This document shows positions 25,252 to 34,174 of a DNA stretch of 64,000 nt, piece by piece. Under the pieces are notes generated by a model, which had not been told where the DNA came from, searched no databases, and saw only the letters and a list, made by a program, of their open reading frames with translations. Numbering within the stretch: position 1 is the first letter of the stretch; each line of letters begins with the position of its first letter. A program made the translations under genes and the position numbers. Source of the DNA: Chloroflexota bacterium (lineage in GTDB: Bacteria; Chloroflexota; Dehalococcoidia; Tepidiformales; Tepidiformaceae); assembly GCA_026705605.1 (NCBI GenBank), contig JAPPAK010000001.1, forward strand, positions 124,001-188,000. Reading direction: 5' to 3'.

Positions 25252-25686
25252 TCACATCGAGAGCTTGCCCCAGTCTCCGCTCAGGTCCGCCGGGCCGCGG
25301 TACAGCGCCTCCAGGCGCCGCGTCTGGATGTACCACTGCCCGTCGATGCGCGTGTACGTATCGAAGTAGCAGAGCGAGTTCATCGTGCGGCCCGCCTCGC
25401 GGTTCAGGAACTCGCCCATGTACCAGCGCCCCGTGGCCGTGTCCCCCGTCACGTCGTCGATGACGCCCGAGTACACGTGCATGTAGACGTTCGGGATGCT
25501 CGCCATGATCCGCGTCCAGTCCGCCACCACCTCCTCGCGCCCCGTGCGCGTCGTGCTCGTGATCCACTGCCCGTCCGGCGCCCAGGTCGAGCCCCAGGCC
25601 TCCGGGTCGAAGCGGTTGACCGCGTCCACGTAGCGCTCCGCCACCTGTCGCAGGGCGGTGTAGTCCTCAACCGTCGGTGCTCCCAT
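25252..25686 (-). CDS. SnoaL-like (NTF2 fold) protein
   Basis: A 144-residue SnoaL-like protein: LRQVAERYVDAVNRFDPEAW, WAPDGQWITSTTRTGREEV, then the strands GDTATGRWYMGEFLNRE and the end TRIDGQWYIQTRRLEALY. It is close to SnoaL_4/ring-hydroxylating-beta-like small proteins. It lies 39 bases upstream of the propeller gene on the same strand and divergent from a dienelactone hydrolase, so it may be the first gene of either a separate unit or the membrane-paralog operon. Confidence 0.87.
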   Translation of the reverse strand: MGAPTVEDYTALRQVAERYVDAVNRFDPEAWGSTWAPDGQWITSTTRTGREEVVADWTRIMASIPNVYMHVYSGVIDDVTGDTATGRWYMGEFLNREAGRTMNSLCYFDTYTRIDGQWYIQTRRLEALYRGPADLSGDWGKLSM

Positions 25687-25763
25687 GTCGTCCTCCTCGC
25701 TGGCTCGCGCAGCCTACCCGAAACAGACCCCGCCGCGCGCTCCCCACGCGACTCGCCGCGCCG

Positions 25764-25769
25764 TAGGAT
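25764..25769 (+). promoter_or_regulatory. Possible -10 element TAGGAT
   Basis: TANNNT hexamer 34 bases before the ATG at 25798, in a divergent gap. No convincing -35. Confidence 0.4.
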
Positions 25770-25797
25770 TCGCCCCACCACTGCAGGAGGCACCCCC

Positions 25798-26559
25798 ATG
25801 ACCGACACCCGCGCCTACGAAGGCCTCATCGCCGAGACCATCACCGTCCAGGGAGATGGCGGCGACTCCATCTACGCCTACTTCGCCCGCCCCCTCGGCG
25901 AGGGGCCGTTCCCCGCGATGCTGCTCCTCCACCACATCCCCGGCTGGGACGAGTGGTACCGGGAGACCGCCCGCCGCTACGCCCACCACGGCTACGTCAC
26001 CATCTGCCCCGACCTCTACTACCGCGACGGCAGTGGAGAGCCCGAGGATGTCGCCGCCAAGGTCCGCGCCGAGGGCGGCGCCCCCGACGACCGCGTCGTC
26101 GGCGATGCCGACGGCTGCATCGCGTACCTCCGCTCCCTCCCCTACGTGACCGGCAAGGTCGGCGTCATGGGCACCTGCTCCGGCGGACGCCACTCCTTCC
26201 TCGTCGGCTGCCGCTCGAGCGAGGGCGTCGACGCCGTCGTCGACTGCTGGGGCGGAAACGTCGTCATGCCCCCCGAGAATCTCTCGGAGCGCCAGCCCGT
26301 CGCTCCCATCGACTACACCGCCGACCTGGCCGCCCCACTCCTCGGCCTCTTCGGGGAAAACGACTTCAGCCCCACGCCCGATCAGGTCGCCGAGCACGAG
26401 GCCGCCCTCCAGCGCGAGGGAAAGGACTACGAGTTCCACATGTACCCCAACGCCGGGCACGGCTTCTTCTACTACAACTACCCCCAGGCCTACGCCGCCG
26501 AGGCCGCCGTCGACGGCTGGGAGAAGATCTGGGACTTCCTCGAGCGGAAACTGGGCTAG
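25798..26559 (+). CDS. Dienelactone hydrolase family protein
   Basis: A 253-residue alpha/beta hydrolase of the dienelactone hydrolase family. The nucleophile elbow is GTCSGG, with Cys in the place of the family Cys nucleophile; the acid is likely the Asp in GENDFSPTP and the base the His in NAGHGFFYYN. These enzymes open dienelactones in aromatic-ring degradation, or hydrolyse related esters. A GCAGGAGG site precedes the ATG. The next gene starts 12 bases after the stop. Confidence 0.92.
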   Translation: MTDTRAYEGLIAETITVQGDGGDSIYAYFARPLGEGPFPAMLLLHHIPGWDEWYRETARRYAHHGYVTICPDLYYRDGSGEPEDVAAKVRAEGGAPDDRVVGDADGCIAYLRSLPYVTGKVGVMGTCSGGRHSFLVGCRSSEGVDAVVDCWGGNVVMPPENLSERQPVAPIDYTADLAAPLLGLFGENDFSPTPDQVAEHEAALQREGKDYEFHMYPNAGHGFFYYNYPQAYAAEAAVDGWEKIWDFLERKLG

Positions 26560-26571
26560 GGAGGGAACGCC

Positions 26572-26841
26572 ATGTGCACCATGATCGCCGAGAAGGTCCA
26601 GATCGCCGGCAGCGGCAAGTCGCGGGACCGCTGGTTCCCCATCGCCCAGACCTACGTCTCCTTCGACCACCCCTTCCACCTCCAGCGCGAGCACGCCCTC
26701 AATCTCGACTTCGTGAACGAGGAGCTCGGCACCGGCGCGCGCGTCGCTGTCGAGCTCACCCCCGAAGACGCGCGCGAGCTCGCCACCACCATCCTGCGCC
26801 TCCTTGATGAAGGCGCCGAAGTCGAGGCCGGCTCAGCGTGA
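26572..26841 (+). CDS. DUF6295-like small protein
   Basis: An 89-residue protein beginning MCTMIAEKVQIAGSGKSRD, with FDHPFHLQREHALNLDFVN and a C-terminal helix LTPEDARELATTILRLLDE. This matches the small uncharacterised family I know as DUF6295, whose members often sit beside dienelactone hydrolases, as here. The stop overlaps the next gene's start by 4 bases (GTGA). Function unknown. Confidence 0.7.
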   Translation: MCTMIAEKVQIAGSGKSRDRWFPIAQTYVSFDHPFHLQREHALNLDFVNEELGTGARVAVELTPEDARELATTILRLLDEGAEVEAGSA

Positions 26842-28016
26842 GCGACCGCATCTACGTCCGTACGGACGGGAAGATGGAGGTGTTGCAGGCCAAGTCCTTC
26901 GACGACGAGCAAGAGGATGTGCTTCAGAAGCTAATCGCGGAACACCCTGACCTCGTGAGTGGCGGTCAGATTCGCCCCGAGAACCCGCTCCGCTGGATCC
27001 TGATCACCCGCGAACAAGGCATCGCCGAGGAGTTGGGCGTCGGAAACCGCTGGGCGGTGGACCACCTGCTGATTGACCAGGACGCCCGTCCCACGCTGGT
27101 TGAGGTGAAGCGGCGCAAGAACCCCGAGGTGAGGCGCGCGGTCGTCGGTCAGTTGCTTGAGTACGCTGCTCACGCTCGCCGCAGCTGGGACATTGACGAC
27201 CTGCGTCGCACCTTCGAAGCGCGCGACGACTGGGAGAACGAACTTCGTGGACTGCTGGATGCCAACGATGCGTTGGATGCTGACGAACTAGGGCCGAAGG
27301 CCGACGAGTTCTGGGAAGAAGTAGGCACGAACCTCCGTGCTTCGAACTTGCGCCTCCTGATCGTGTCGGACGAAATCCCCGACTCGCTCGCTCGGGTCGT
27401 CGAGTTCCTGAACGAGCAGATGCGCGATGTGGATGTACTTGCAGTCGAGGTCAAGCGTTATATGGGTGGGCGTCGCGAGACGTTCGTACCGCGGGTCATT
27501 GGTCGCTCGGCGAAACCTAGCGCCACTCCGGGAGGTGGAGGCGGCATTCTGACGATGGATGAGATCGTCGATCGGTTTCCTAACGGCCCGATCCGTGAAG
27601 CGGTCCAACAACTCATCAAACGTGCTCGCGACGCGGGCGCCACGTTCGAACCTGGATCACGCGGATTCAGTATCCGCATGAAATGCTCGGTCTGGCCTCA
27701 ACCGGTCACCGTGGCTTGGATGTATCCGCCTTCCGTGACGAGCGGCTGGATGAAGACCAGACACTTCTCCTTCGGCGCGGCCATCTTCGACTACGACCCA
27801 CCGCCACCGGCAGGGTTGCGTGATGTGCTGATTCAGTACGCAAGTGAGTTCGAGGGCGACTCGTATACGCATGACGCGTCTAGCAAGGGCGTTGTCGCCT
27901 CTTACGCCGAACCGGAAGATGCCGCACGGCACATTGACACGCTGGTCGCAAGACTCACGCGGGTGCTCACCGACATCAAGGCGTTGGAGCCCGTAGAGGG
28001 AGCGGGGCGGCCTTGA
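26838..28016 (+). CDS. NucS/DUF91-like PD-(D/E)XK nuclease-domain protein
   Basis: A 392-residue protein from a GTG start that overlaps the previous stop. Residues 60-115 hold a restriction-like fold: WAVDHLLIDQDARPTLVEVKRRKN has the D...E-x-K signature, and VVGQLLEYAAHARR provides the following helix, as in the C-terminal nuclease domain of NucS (EndoMS). The N-terminal NucS dimerisation domain is absent and an extra C-terminal domain of ~150 residues is present. The DNA is less GC-rich than its neighbours. Possible role in repair or defence. Confidence 0.78.
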   Translation: MSDRIYVRTDGKMEVLQAKSFDDEQEDVLQKLIAEHPDLVSGGQIRPENPLRWILITREQGIAEELGVGNRWAVDHLLIDQDARPTLVEVKRRKNPEVRRAVVGQLLEYAAHARRSWDIDDLRRTFEARDDWENELRGLLDANDALDADELGPKADEFWEEVGTNLRASNLRLLIVSDEIPDSLARVVEFLNEQMRDVDVLAVEVKRYMGGRRETFVPRVIGRSAKPSATPGGGGGILTMDEIVDRFPNGPIREAVQQLIKRARDAGATFEPGSRGFSIRMKCSVWPQPVTVAWMYPPSVTSGWMKTRHFSFGAAIFDYDPPPPAGLRDVLIQYASEFEGDSYTHDASSKGVVASYAEPEDAARHIDTLVARLTRVLTDIKALEPVEGAGRP

Positions 28017-28062
28017 TCGCACGGGGCGGTCGGCGCCACGCGGCCCCGGGGAGTTCTGAAGC

Positions 28063-29325
28063 CTGACGCAGCCGCCCACGGACCAGGTCGAGATCGAGGA
28101 CGAGGGGCCTCTGAGCCTGCGGCCCTGGGCCGCCTTCACCTTCCGCGACTACCGCTACCTCTGGGCGGCCGGCCTCGCCACGGTCGTCTCCCGCTGGATG
28201 CGCATCCTCGTCACCGCCCAGTGGCTCTTCGAGACGACCGGCTCCCCCGCCCAGCTCGGCCTCATCGGCGCCGTCCAGCTCGTCGTCCAGATTCCCGCCC
28301 TCCTCTGGGGCGGCGCCCTCGCCGACTACATGAACCGCAAGCACCTCGTGGCGGCCGCCCACGCCGTCACGTTCGGCGTGCTGCTCGCGCTGGGGTTCCT
28401 CGCCGCCGCCGGCACGCTCACGGTCTGGCAGGTGTACATCGCCATCGGCGTCACCGCCGCGACCCAGGTCATCTCCCAACCCGCCGCTGCCGCCCTCACC
28501 CCCACCGTCGTCCCCCGGCGCCACCTCATGCTCGCGATCACGGGCGAGACCGCCACCATGAACGCCGGCTCCATCCTCGCGCCCCTCCTCTTCGCCGGCG
28601 TCGCCGAGGGCGTCGGACTCACCGCCGCCTTCTTCGTCGCCGCCGGCACGACTGCCCCCGCCGCCCTCCTGCCCCTCCTCATCCGCGCCCGCGGCCAGGT
28701 CGAGCAGGTCGCCGAGGGTTCGACCGTCCGCCGAGTCTGGGAAGGCTTCCTCTTCGTCATCCGCCACCCCATCCTCCCCGGGCTCTTCCTCCTCGATATC
28801 GGCATCACCGTCGTCTCCTTCTACCGCGAGATCCTGCCCGTCATCGCGAAGGGGCTCTTCAAGGGCGGCGCCGGGGCCGTCGGCGTCCTCGGCTCGGCGA
28901 ACAGCGCCGGGGCGGTCGCCGGCTCCTTCGGCGCCCTCTTCTTCGCGGGCTACCGGTCCAAGGGGATGCTCGTCATCTACGCCTCCCTCGGCTACGCCGT
29001 CGTCCTCCTCCTCTTCTCGAACGTGACCGCCCTCTGGGCCGGCGCCATCACCATCGCCCTGCTCGGACTCGCCGACGCCGTCACCGTCGCGGTCCGCCAG
29101 ACGACCGTGCAGCTCACGACGCCCGACGACATGCGCGGGCGCGCTTCCGCCTTCCTCGTGCTCGCGGCCGTCACCGCGAACAACATCGGCACCCTCTGGG
29201 TCGGCCTCTGGTCCGCATGGATCGGCGAGCGCGCCACCATGATGCTTGGCGCCTTCCTCGCGTTCGGCGCCACGCTGCTTATCTGGAGGCTCTGGCGGCC
29301 CCTCCGCGAGTATCGCTACCCCTGA
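28063..29325 (+). CDS. MFS transporter (MFS_3/enterobactin-exporter-like), apparent CTG start
   Basis: A major-facilitator permease. The first ATG in frame (28198) would cut off half of TM1, but the frame continues upstream through LRPWAAFTFRDYRYLWAAGL, the standard N-terminus of this family, to a TGA at 28057. Within that stretch the only start-like codon in a suitable place is CTG at 28063, preceded by GGGGAG about 9 bases upstream, giving 420 residues. Cytoplasmic loop ADYMNRKHLV is the MFS motif A region. Exports or imports a small solute; which one is unknown. Confidence 0.82.
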   Translation: MTQPPTDQVEIEDEGPLSLRPWAAFTFRDYRYLWAAGLATVVSRWMRILVTAQWLFETTGSPAQLGLIGAVQLVVQIPALLWGGALADYMNRKHLVAAAHAVTFGVLLALGFLAAAGTLTVWQVYIAIGVTAATQVISQPAAAALTPTVVPRRHLMLAITGETATMNAGSILAPLLFAGVAEGVGLTAAFFVAAGTTAPAALLPLLIRARGQVEQVAEGSTVRRVWEGFLFVIRHPILPGLFLLDIGITVVSFYREILPVIAKGLFKGGAGAVGVLGSANSAGAVAGSFGALFFAGYRSKGMLVIYASLGYAVVLLLFSNVTALWAGAITIALLGLADAVTVAVRQTTVQLTTPDDMRGRASAFLVLAAVTANNIGTLWVGLWSAWIGERATMMLGAFLAFGATLLIWRLWRPLREYRYP

Positions 29326-29333
29326 GTGCCCGC

Positions 29334-30047
29334 CTACCGGTAGGGGATGATCTGGGCGTAGTCGACCGCGCTCTCGATCACCCGCGAGTAGGCGTAATCG
29401 ACAACCAGCACGTCCTTCATGATCGGCCCCAGCATCGGGCCCACCACCTCCGTGTGGTACGGGTGCCGCGCGTACTCCTCCATCGCCTCGATGGAGTCGA
29501 CCTCCGCGATGAACACCAGGTCGAACCGGTCCGTCGCCGAGCCGTAGTACGGCCCCGGCTTCCCCAGGATCCAGCGGCGGATGAACGGCTTCTGTCGCGG
29601 GAAGCGGTCCAGCGCGAGGGTGAACTCCTCGATGTCCTCCTCGCTCGCGTCGTCCTTGAACGCCAGGCAGGTCACGTGCGCGATCGCGACGTTGTCGTCG
29701 CCCTCGCGCGGCGCCTTGTAGGCGACCGCACTCTGTTGGACGGCCGTGAACTCGAAGTCCACCACCAGCACGTCCTCGATGATCGGCCCCATCAGCGCCG
29801 CCGCGTCCATGTGAAACGGGTGGCGCGCGTAGTCGACCATCGCCGCCGGCGAGTCCACCTCCACCGAGAAGGCGAGGTCGTAGTCTTCGCTCGAGATCGG
29901 GTAGTAGTTTCCCGGCTTCCCCGAGATCCAGCGGCGTAGCCCCGGTTTCTGCGACGGGAACTCGTCGAGCTTGTCCCAGAACTCCTGGATGAGGGCCTCG
30001 TCGGCGCCCTCCTTGAAGCTCATGAAAACGGTGTGGGAGACGCCCAT
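29334..30047 (-). CDS. Protein with two stress-responsive A/B barrel (Dabb) domains
   Basis: A 237-residue protein made of two homologous halves: VFMSFKEGADEALIQEFWD and VTCLAFKDDASEEDIEEF begin each half, LRRWISGKPGNYY and IRRWILGKPGPYY mark the middle, and YARHPFHMDAAALMGPIIED and YARHPYHTEVVGPMLGPI end them. This is an internal duplication of the dimeric alpha/beta barrel (Dabb) fold, so the polypeptide probably forms its own pseudo-dimer. Function unknown; Dabb proteins include small cyclases and hydratases. Divergent from a luciferase-like gene. Confidence 0.85.
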   Translation of the reverse strand: MGVSHTVFMSFKEGADEALIQEFWDKLDEFPSQKPGLRRWISGKPGNYYPISSEDYDLAFSVEVDSPAAMVDYARHPFHMDAAALMGPIIEDVLVVDFEFTAVQQSAVAYKAPREGDDNVAIAHVTCLAFKDDASEEDIEEFTLALDRFPRQKPFIRRWILGKPGPYYGSATDRFDLVFIAEVDSIEAMEEYARHPYHTEVVGPMLGPIMKDVLVVDYAYSRVIESAVDYAQIIPYR

Positions 30048-30127
30048 GGCGGTCCTCCTTGCGGCGGATCGCGGCGCGCCCCGGCCCGCCCGTGATGGCC
30101 GCGAGCATACGCCCCTCGGACCCCCTG

Positions 30128-30133
30128 TAGACT
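30128..30133 (+). promoter_or_regulatory. Possible -10 element TAGACT
   Basis: TANNNT hexamer 29 bases before the ATG at 30157, followed by a CAGGAG ribosome site. No clear -35. Confidence 0.4.
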
Positions 30134-30156
30134 CGCGCCACTCACAGGAGAACGAC

Positions 30157-31083
30157 ATGCAGATCGGCGCCCAGCTCCACAACAACTCGACCAGCTGGCA
30201 GGACATCACCGCCGTCGCCCGAACGATGGATGCGGGCCGCTGGTCCAGCCTCTGGGTCTACGACCACTTCTTCCCGCCCGTCCCCAACCTCGGCAACGAG
30301 ATCCCCACCTTCGAGGCCTACGCCCTCCTCGCCGGCCTCGCCGCCACCACCGAGCGTGTCCGCCTCGGCACGCTCGTCACCGGCAACACCTACCGCAACC
30401 CCGCCCTCGTCGCGAAGATGATCGCGACCATGGACGACATGAGCGGCGGCCGCATGAACGTCGGCATCGGCGCCGCCTGGTTCGAGCGCGAGCACACCGC
30501 CTTCGGCTGGCAGTTCCCCTCCCTCAAGGAGCGTCTCGATCGGCTCGAAGAGGCCGTTCAGGTCATCCGCCTCCTCTTCGACACCGAGGGCCCCGTCACC
30601 TTCGAGGGGGAGTACTACAGCCTCGACGACACGCCCTTCGAGCCCAAGTGCATCCAGCAGCCCCACGCCCCCATCATGGTTGGCGGCGGCGGCGAGAAGC
30701 GCACCCTCCGCACCTGCGCCCGCTACGGCGACATCATGAACGTCGACGGCCCGCCCGACTTCGTCCGCCGCAAGATCGAGGTGCTGGAGCAGCACTGCGC
30801 CGACATCGGCCGCGACCCCGCCGAGATCAAGAAGAGCATCCAGCTCACCTGCGTCCTCCAGGACGACCCCGAGAAGGCCGCCATGTGGCGCGAGCGCTAC
30901 GGCGGCCACCTCACCCCCGAGGAGCGCGAGCGCGACCTCGCCATCGGCCCCGCCGAGCGCATCGTCGAGGTGCTCCGGCGCTACGAGGAGGTCGGCGTCG
31001 AGGAGGCCATCTTCGCCCGCATGCCCAACAACCCCCGCCTCTACCAGCGCCTCGACGACGAGGTCCTCAGCGCCTTCGCCTGA
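30157..31083 (+). CDS. Luciferase-like (F420/FMN-dependent) monooxygenase
   Basis: A 308-residue luciferase-like oxidoreductase: MQIGAQLHNNSTSWQDIT at the N-terminus, MDDMSGGRMNVGIGAAWF in the middle, PHAPIMVGGGGEKRTLRT and CARYGDIMNVDG afterwards. It begins a plus-strand block (P450, Rieske oxygenase, thiolase, ligase), so it may belong to the same degradative pathway, although a -10-like element before the P450 suggests separate transcription is possible. Confidence 0.92.
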   Translation: MQIGAQLHNNSTSWQDITAVARTMDAGRWSSLWVYDHFFPPVPNLGNEIPTFEAYALLAGLAATTERVRLGTLVTGNTYRNPALVAKMIATMDDMSGGRMNVGIGAAWFEREHTAFGWQFPSLKERLDRLEEAVQVIRLLFDTEGPVTFEGEYYSLDDTPFEPKCIQQPHAPIMVGGGGEKRTLRTCARYGDIMNVDGPPDFVRRKIEVLEQHCADIGRDPAEIKKSIQLTCVLQDDPEKAAMWRERYGGHLTPEERERDLAIGPAERIVEVLRRYEEVGVEEAIFARMPNNPRLYQRLDDEVLSAFA

Positions 31084-31108
31084 CGCCCGCCACCCCTCCC
31101 CGAAGGCG

Positions 31109-31114
31109 TATCCT
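31109..31114 (+). promoter_or_regulatory. Possible -10 element TATCCT
   Basis: TANNNT hexamer 47 bases before the ATG of the P450 gene. No clear -35. Confidence 0.35.
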
Positions 31115-31155
31115 GATCGCTCACAGCGAGCCGTGCGCTCGACGGGAGCCGAACC

Positions 31156-32481
31156 ATGAGGGCAGGAGAGAAGGCGGCTGAACGCCTCAAGACCGAGATC
31201 GACCCGCGCGAGTTCGATTCCCCCGAATATCGCAAGGACCCCTTCCCCGTCTACAAGCGCCTGCGCGACCACCGCCCCCTCTTTCGCGACGGGTTCCACG
31301 GACGCTGGGTGCTGAGCCGCTACGACGACATCGTCGGCGTCTTCCAGGACAACGAGCACTACGACCGCGCCACCTACAACCCCGACGGCCCCTACAAGTT
31401 CGGCGAGCGCTCGGTGTTCGGCCCCAACATCCTCGAGTACGGCAACAGCCAGCGGCACCGCTGGATGCGCAACATCGTCGCCGACCAGTTCGTCGGCAAC
31501 CGCCTCGGGGCCTTCATCCCCTACATCGAGATGATCGCCCGCGAGCTCCTCGACAAAATCGCCGAGAAGGCCGCCGACGACATCGCGAAGGGCTTTTCCG
31601 ACACGGGCGAGGTCGAGCTGGTCAGCCAGTTCACGAACCAGTTCCCCGTGCGCGTCATCTCCAACATGCTCGGCCTCCCCCGCCACGACGAGGACACCTT
31701 CGTCAGCTGGTACCAACGCCTCATCTCGGGCATGGGCTCCGGCCAGTACTACGTCGACGGCATCCACGCCCGCGACGAGATCTGGGACTACCTCGAACCC
31801 ATCATCGAAGAGCGCATGAAGAATCCCGGCGAGGACCTAGTATCCCGCATCGTCACCGCCGAGCTGCAGGGCAAGCGCATGAACGTCGAGGAGGTCAAGG
31901 GATTCGTCGCCCTTCTCCTCGCCGCCGGCGGCGACACCACCGACAAGGCCATCGCCAACATGTGGTACCACATGCTCTACACCCGCCCCGACCAGTTCGA
32001 GGAGGTCCAGAGCGACCACTCCCTCTGGACCAACGTCTTCACCGAGATGATGCGCTACGACCCCGTCGTACACGGCCAGGGCCGCCGCACCACCTGCGAG
32101 ATCGAGATGTACGGCGAAGTCATCCCCGAGCGCGCCTCCGTCTCCCTCCTGCTCGGGGCTGGCAACCGCGATGAGCGTGTGTTCAAGGACCCGGACACCT
32201 ACGATGTCTTCCGGGACGACCTGCACATGGGCCGCGAACTGCGCTCCGGACGCTACCCCGATGGCCGCGCCGGCCACCTCGGCTTCGGCATGGGCCAGCA
32301 CTTCTGCATGGGCTACGCCATGGCCCGCCAGGAGGCGATCATCGCCAGCACCCGCCTCTGCGAGGCCATGAAGAACCCCCGTCCCAAGTTCCCTACCCAC
32401 GAGGGCATCACCGGACCCAACATCAACGAGGGCGGCTTCCGCGCCCCTCGCGAGCTCTGGGTCCAGTTCGACGTCGCCTAG
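31156..32481 (+). CDS. Cytochrome P450
   Basis: A 441-residue soluble bacterial P450. The heme-thiolate loop is FGMGQHFCMG with the axial Cys at 384; the I-helix oxygen-binding motif is AAGGDTT (256-262); the K-helix ExxR is E297-M-M-R300. Such enzymes insert one oxygen atom using electrons from a ferredoxin. A [2Fe-2S] ferredoxin-like gene lies at 37220. The gene precedes a Rieske oxygenase by 30 bases, so both may act on the same substrate. Likely hydroxylates a terpenoid, steroid or fatty-acid-like compound. Confidence 0.95.
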   Translation: MRAGEKAAERLKTEIDPREFDSPEYRKDPFPVYKRLRDHRPLFRDGFHGRWVLSRYDDIVGVFQDNEHYDRATYNPDGPYKFGERSVFGPNILEYGNSQRHRWMRNIVADQFVGNRLGAFIPYIEMIARELLDKIAEKAADDIAKGFSDTGEVELVSQFTNQFPVRVISNMLGLPRHDEDTFVSWYQRLISGMGSGQYYVDGIHARDEIWDYLEPIIEERMKNPGEDLVSRIVTAELQGKRMNVEEVKGFVALLLAAGGDTTDKAIANMWYHMLYTRPDQFEEVQSDHSLWTNVFTEMMRYDPVVHGQGRRTTCEIEMYGEVIPERASVSLLLGAGNRDERVFKDPDTYDVFRDDLHMGRELRSGRYPDGRAGHLGFGMGQHFCMGYAMARQEAIIASTRLCEAMKNPRPKFPTHEGITGPNINEGGFRAPRELWVQFDVA

Positions 32482-32511
32482 GCGCGAAGCAGCACGACAT
32501 CAGGAGAAGCC

Positions 32512-34152
32512 ATGAAGTCCGAAGTCCATCCCCTTAGCGGCGCCACCTACACCGAGCTCGGCGACGGCAGGGTCCGCGTCGAGAAGGCGAAGAAGTACGG
32601 CATCTTCCAGTGGGACGGCCGCCACCTCGAGGGTGACCTGAAGTACGCCGACCCCCATCTCCTCCAGTGGGTTGGCGGCCCAGAGCTTCCCCCCGAGTTC
32701 GTTGAGAACGACCCCCGCCGCTCCTCCCGCATGCTCGCGAATCGCGATGCCGCCGCCGCCGAAGCGCAGTACACCGGCGGCACCGCCCTCGCCGGCGAGA
32801 TCGACGACACCTTCACCCGCTACACCGGCGACCCCGGTCGCGACACCCCCGCCGGCCGCCGCTCCTCCGGCATCTCCTTCATGGAGCTCCTCGACGGCGA
32901 CCAGTACCCCGAGCGTATCCCCGAGACGCTGCGCATGGAGAACTCCCTCGAGGGCGGCGTCCGCAGGGTGCCGACCGAGCGCTACACCCAGAAGAAGTGG
33001 CACGACCTCGAGGTCGAGCGCCTCTGGAAGCGCGTCTGGCAGATGGCCTGCCACGTCGACGACATCCCCGAGATCGGCGACTACATCGTCTACGACGTCG
33101 CCCACCTCTCATGGATCGTCGTCCGCACCGGGGAGAACGAGTTCAAGGCCTACAACAACGCCTGCCTCCACCGCGGCCGCCAGTTGCGCGAGTTCGACGG
33201 CAAGAAGGCGACCGAGTTCCGCTGCCCCTTCCACGGCTGGTGCTGGGAGATCGACGGGTCGCTGCGCGAGATCCCCTCGGAGTGGGACTTCCCCGAGGTT
33301 CGCGAGGACGCCAGCCACCTGCGCGAGGCGAAGATCGGCACCTGGGGCGGCTTCGTCTTCATCAACCCCGACCCCGAAAGTGAGTCATTCGAGGACTACC
33401 TCGGCGACCTGCCCAGGCACTACGAGAAGTACGACTACGAGAAGAAGTACAAGCAGATGCACGTGGCGAAGATCGTGCGCGCCAACTGGAAGGCCAACCA
33501 GGAAGCATTCATGGAGGGCTACCACATCATCGCCACCCACCCGCAGCTCATGATCTACGGCGGCGATGGCGCCAACCATCAGTACGACTCGTTCGGCAAC
33601 TGGTCCCGCGCCGTCACGGTGGCCGCCCGCACGAGCGCCCACCGCAACATCCACCCCGACCGCGACGAGATTTTCGCCACGCGTCACCGGATGGCCGACA
33701 TGATGCGCGAGACCCTGCGCGAGACCATCGGCGACCGCGTCGATACCTACTGCGACGCCGAGCTCATCGACGGCCAGTACAACAACCTCTTCCCCAACTT
33801 CCACCCCTGGGGCTCGTTCAGCCGCATCGTCTACCGCTTCCGCCCCTACGGCGACAACCCCGACATGAGCATCATGGAGGTCATCTACCTCGCCCCCTGG
33901 CCCGAGGGCAAGCCCAAGCCCCCCGCCGCCCAGATCCATTGGCTCGGGCCGGACGAGCACTGGACCGAGGCGCCCGAGATGGGCGGCCTCGCCCGCGTCC
34001 TCAACCAGGACAGCTACAACCTCCCCAAGGTTCAGAAGGGCCTCAAGACCAAGCAGGACCCGTACATCTACCTGGCCGCCTACGAGGAGGGGAAGGTCCG
34101 CCACTTCCATCACCTCTACGACCAGTGGGTCGCCTACGACGACGGCGAGTAG
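32512..34152 (+). CDS. Rieske non-heme iron oxygenase alpha subunit with extended N-terminus
   Basis: A 546-residue Rieske oxygenase. Residues 1-145 form an N-terminal extension absent from the other two copies in the window. The Rieske ligands are C218-x-H220 and C238-x2-H241 (NACLHRGRQ and RCPFHGW); the iron histidines lie in EGYHIIATHPQ (H338, H343). The extension shows no obvious domain but has regularly spaced aromatic residues. It follows the P450 gene by 30 bases and has an AGGAG site. Confidence 0.94.
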   Translation: MKSEVHPLSGATYTELGDGRVRVEKAKKYGIFQWDGRHLEGDLKYADPHLLQWVGGPELPPEFVENDPRRSSRMLANRDAAAAEAQYTGGTALAGEIDDTFTRYTGDPGRDTPAGRRSSGISFMELLDGDQYPERIPETLRMENSLEGGVRRVPTERYTQKKWHDLEVERLWKRVWQMACHVDDIPEIGDYIVYDVAHLSWIVVRTGENEFKAYNNACLHRGRQLREFDGKKATEFRCPFHGWCWEIDGSLREIPSEWDFPEVREDASHLREAKIGTWGGFVFINPDPESESFEDYLGDLPRHYEKYDYEKKYKQMHVAKIVRANWKANQEAFMEGYHIIATHPQLMIYGGDGANHQYDSFGNWSRAVTVAARTSAHRNIHPDRDEIFATRHRMADMMRETLRETIGDRVDTYCDAELIDGQYNNLFPNFHPWGSFSRIVYRFRPYGDNPDMSIMEVIYLAPWPEGKPKPPAAQIHWLGPDEHWTEAPEMGGLARVLNQDSYNLPKVQKGLKTKQDPYIYLAAYEEGKVRHFHHLYDQWVAYDDGE

Positions 34153-34174
34153 GGCCTGAGGCAAGCCGGCACCC

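Noticed and set aside
27976-30141. Long 721-codon minus-strand frame opposite the transporter
   Set aside because: Also a GC-driven shadow; the transporter and the Dabb protein in other frames have clear family features.
31201-31230. tRNA T-loop-like GTTCGATTC
   Set aside because: It lies in the P450 coding sequence and no cloverleaf can be formed around it. No tRNA was seen anywhere in the window.
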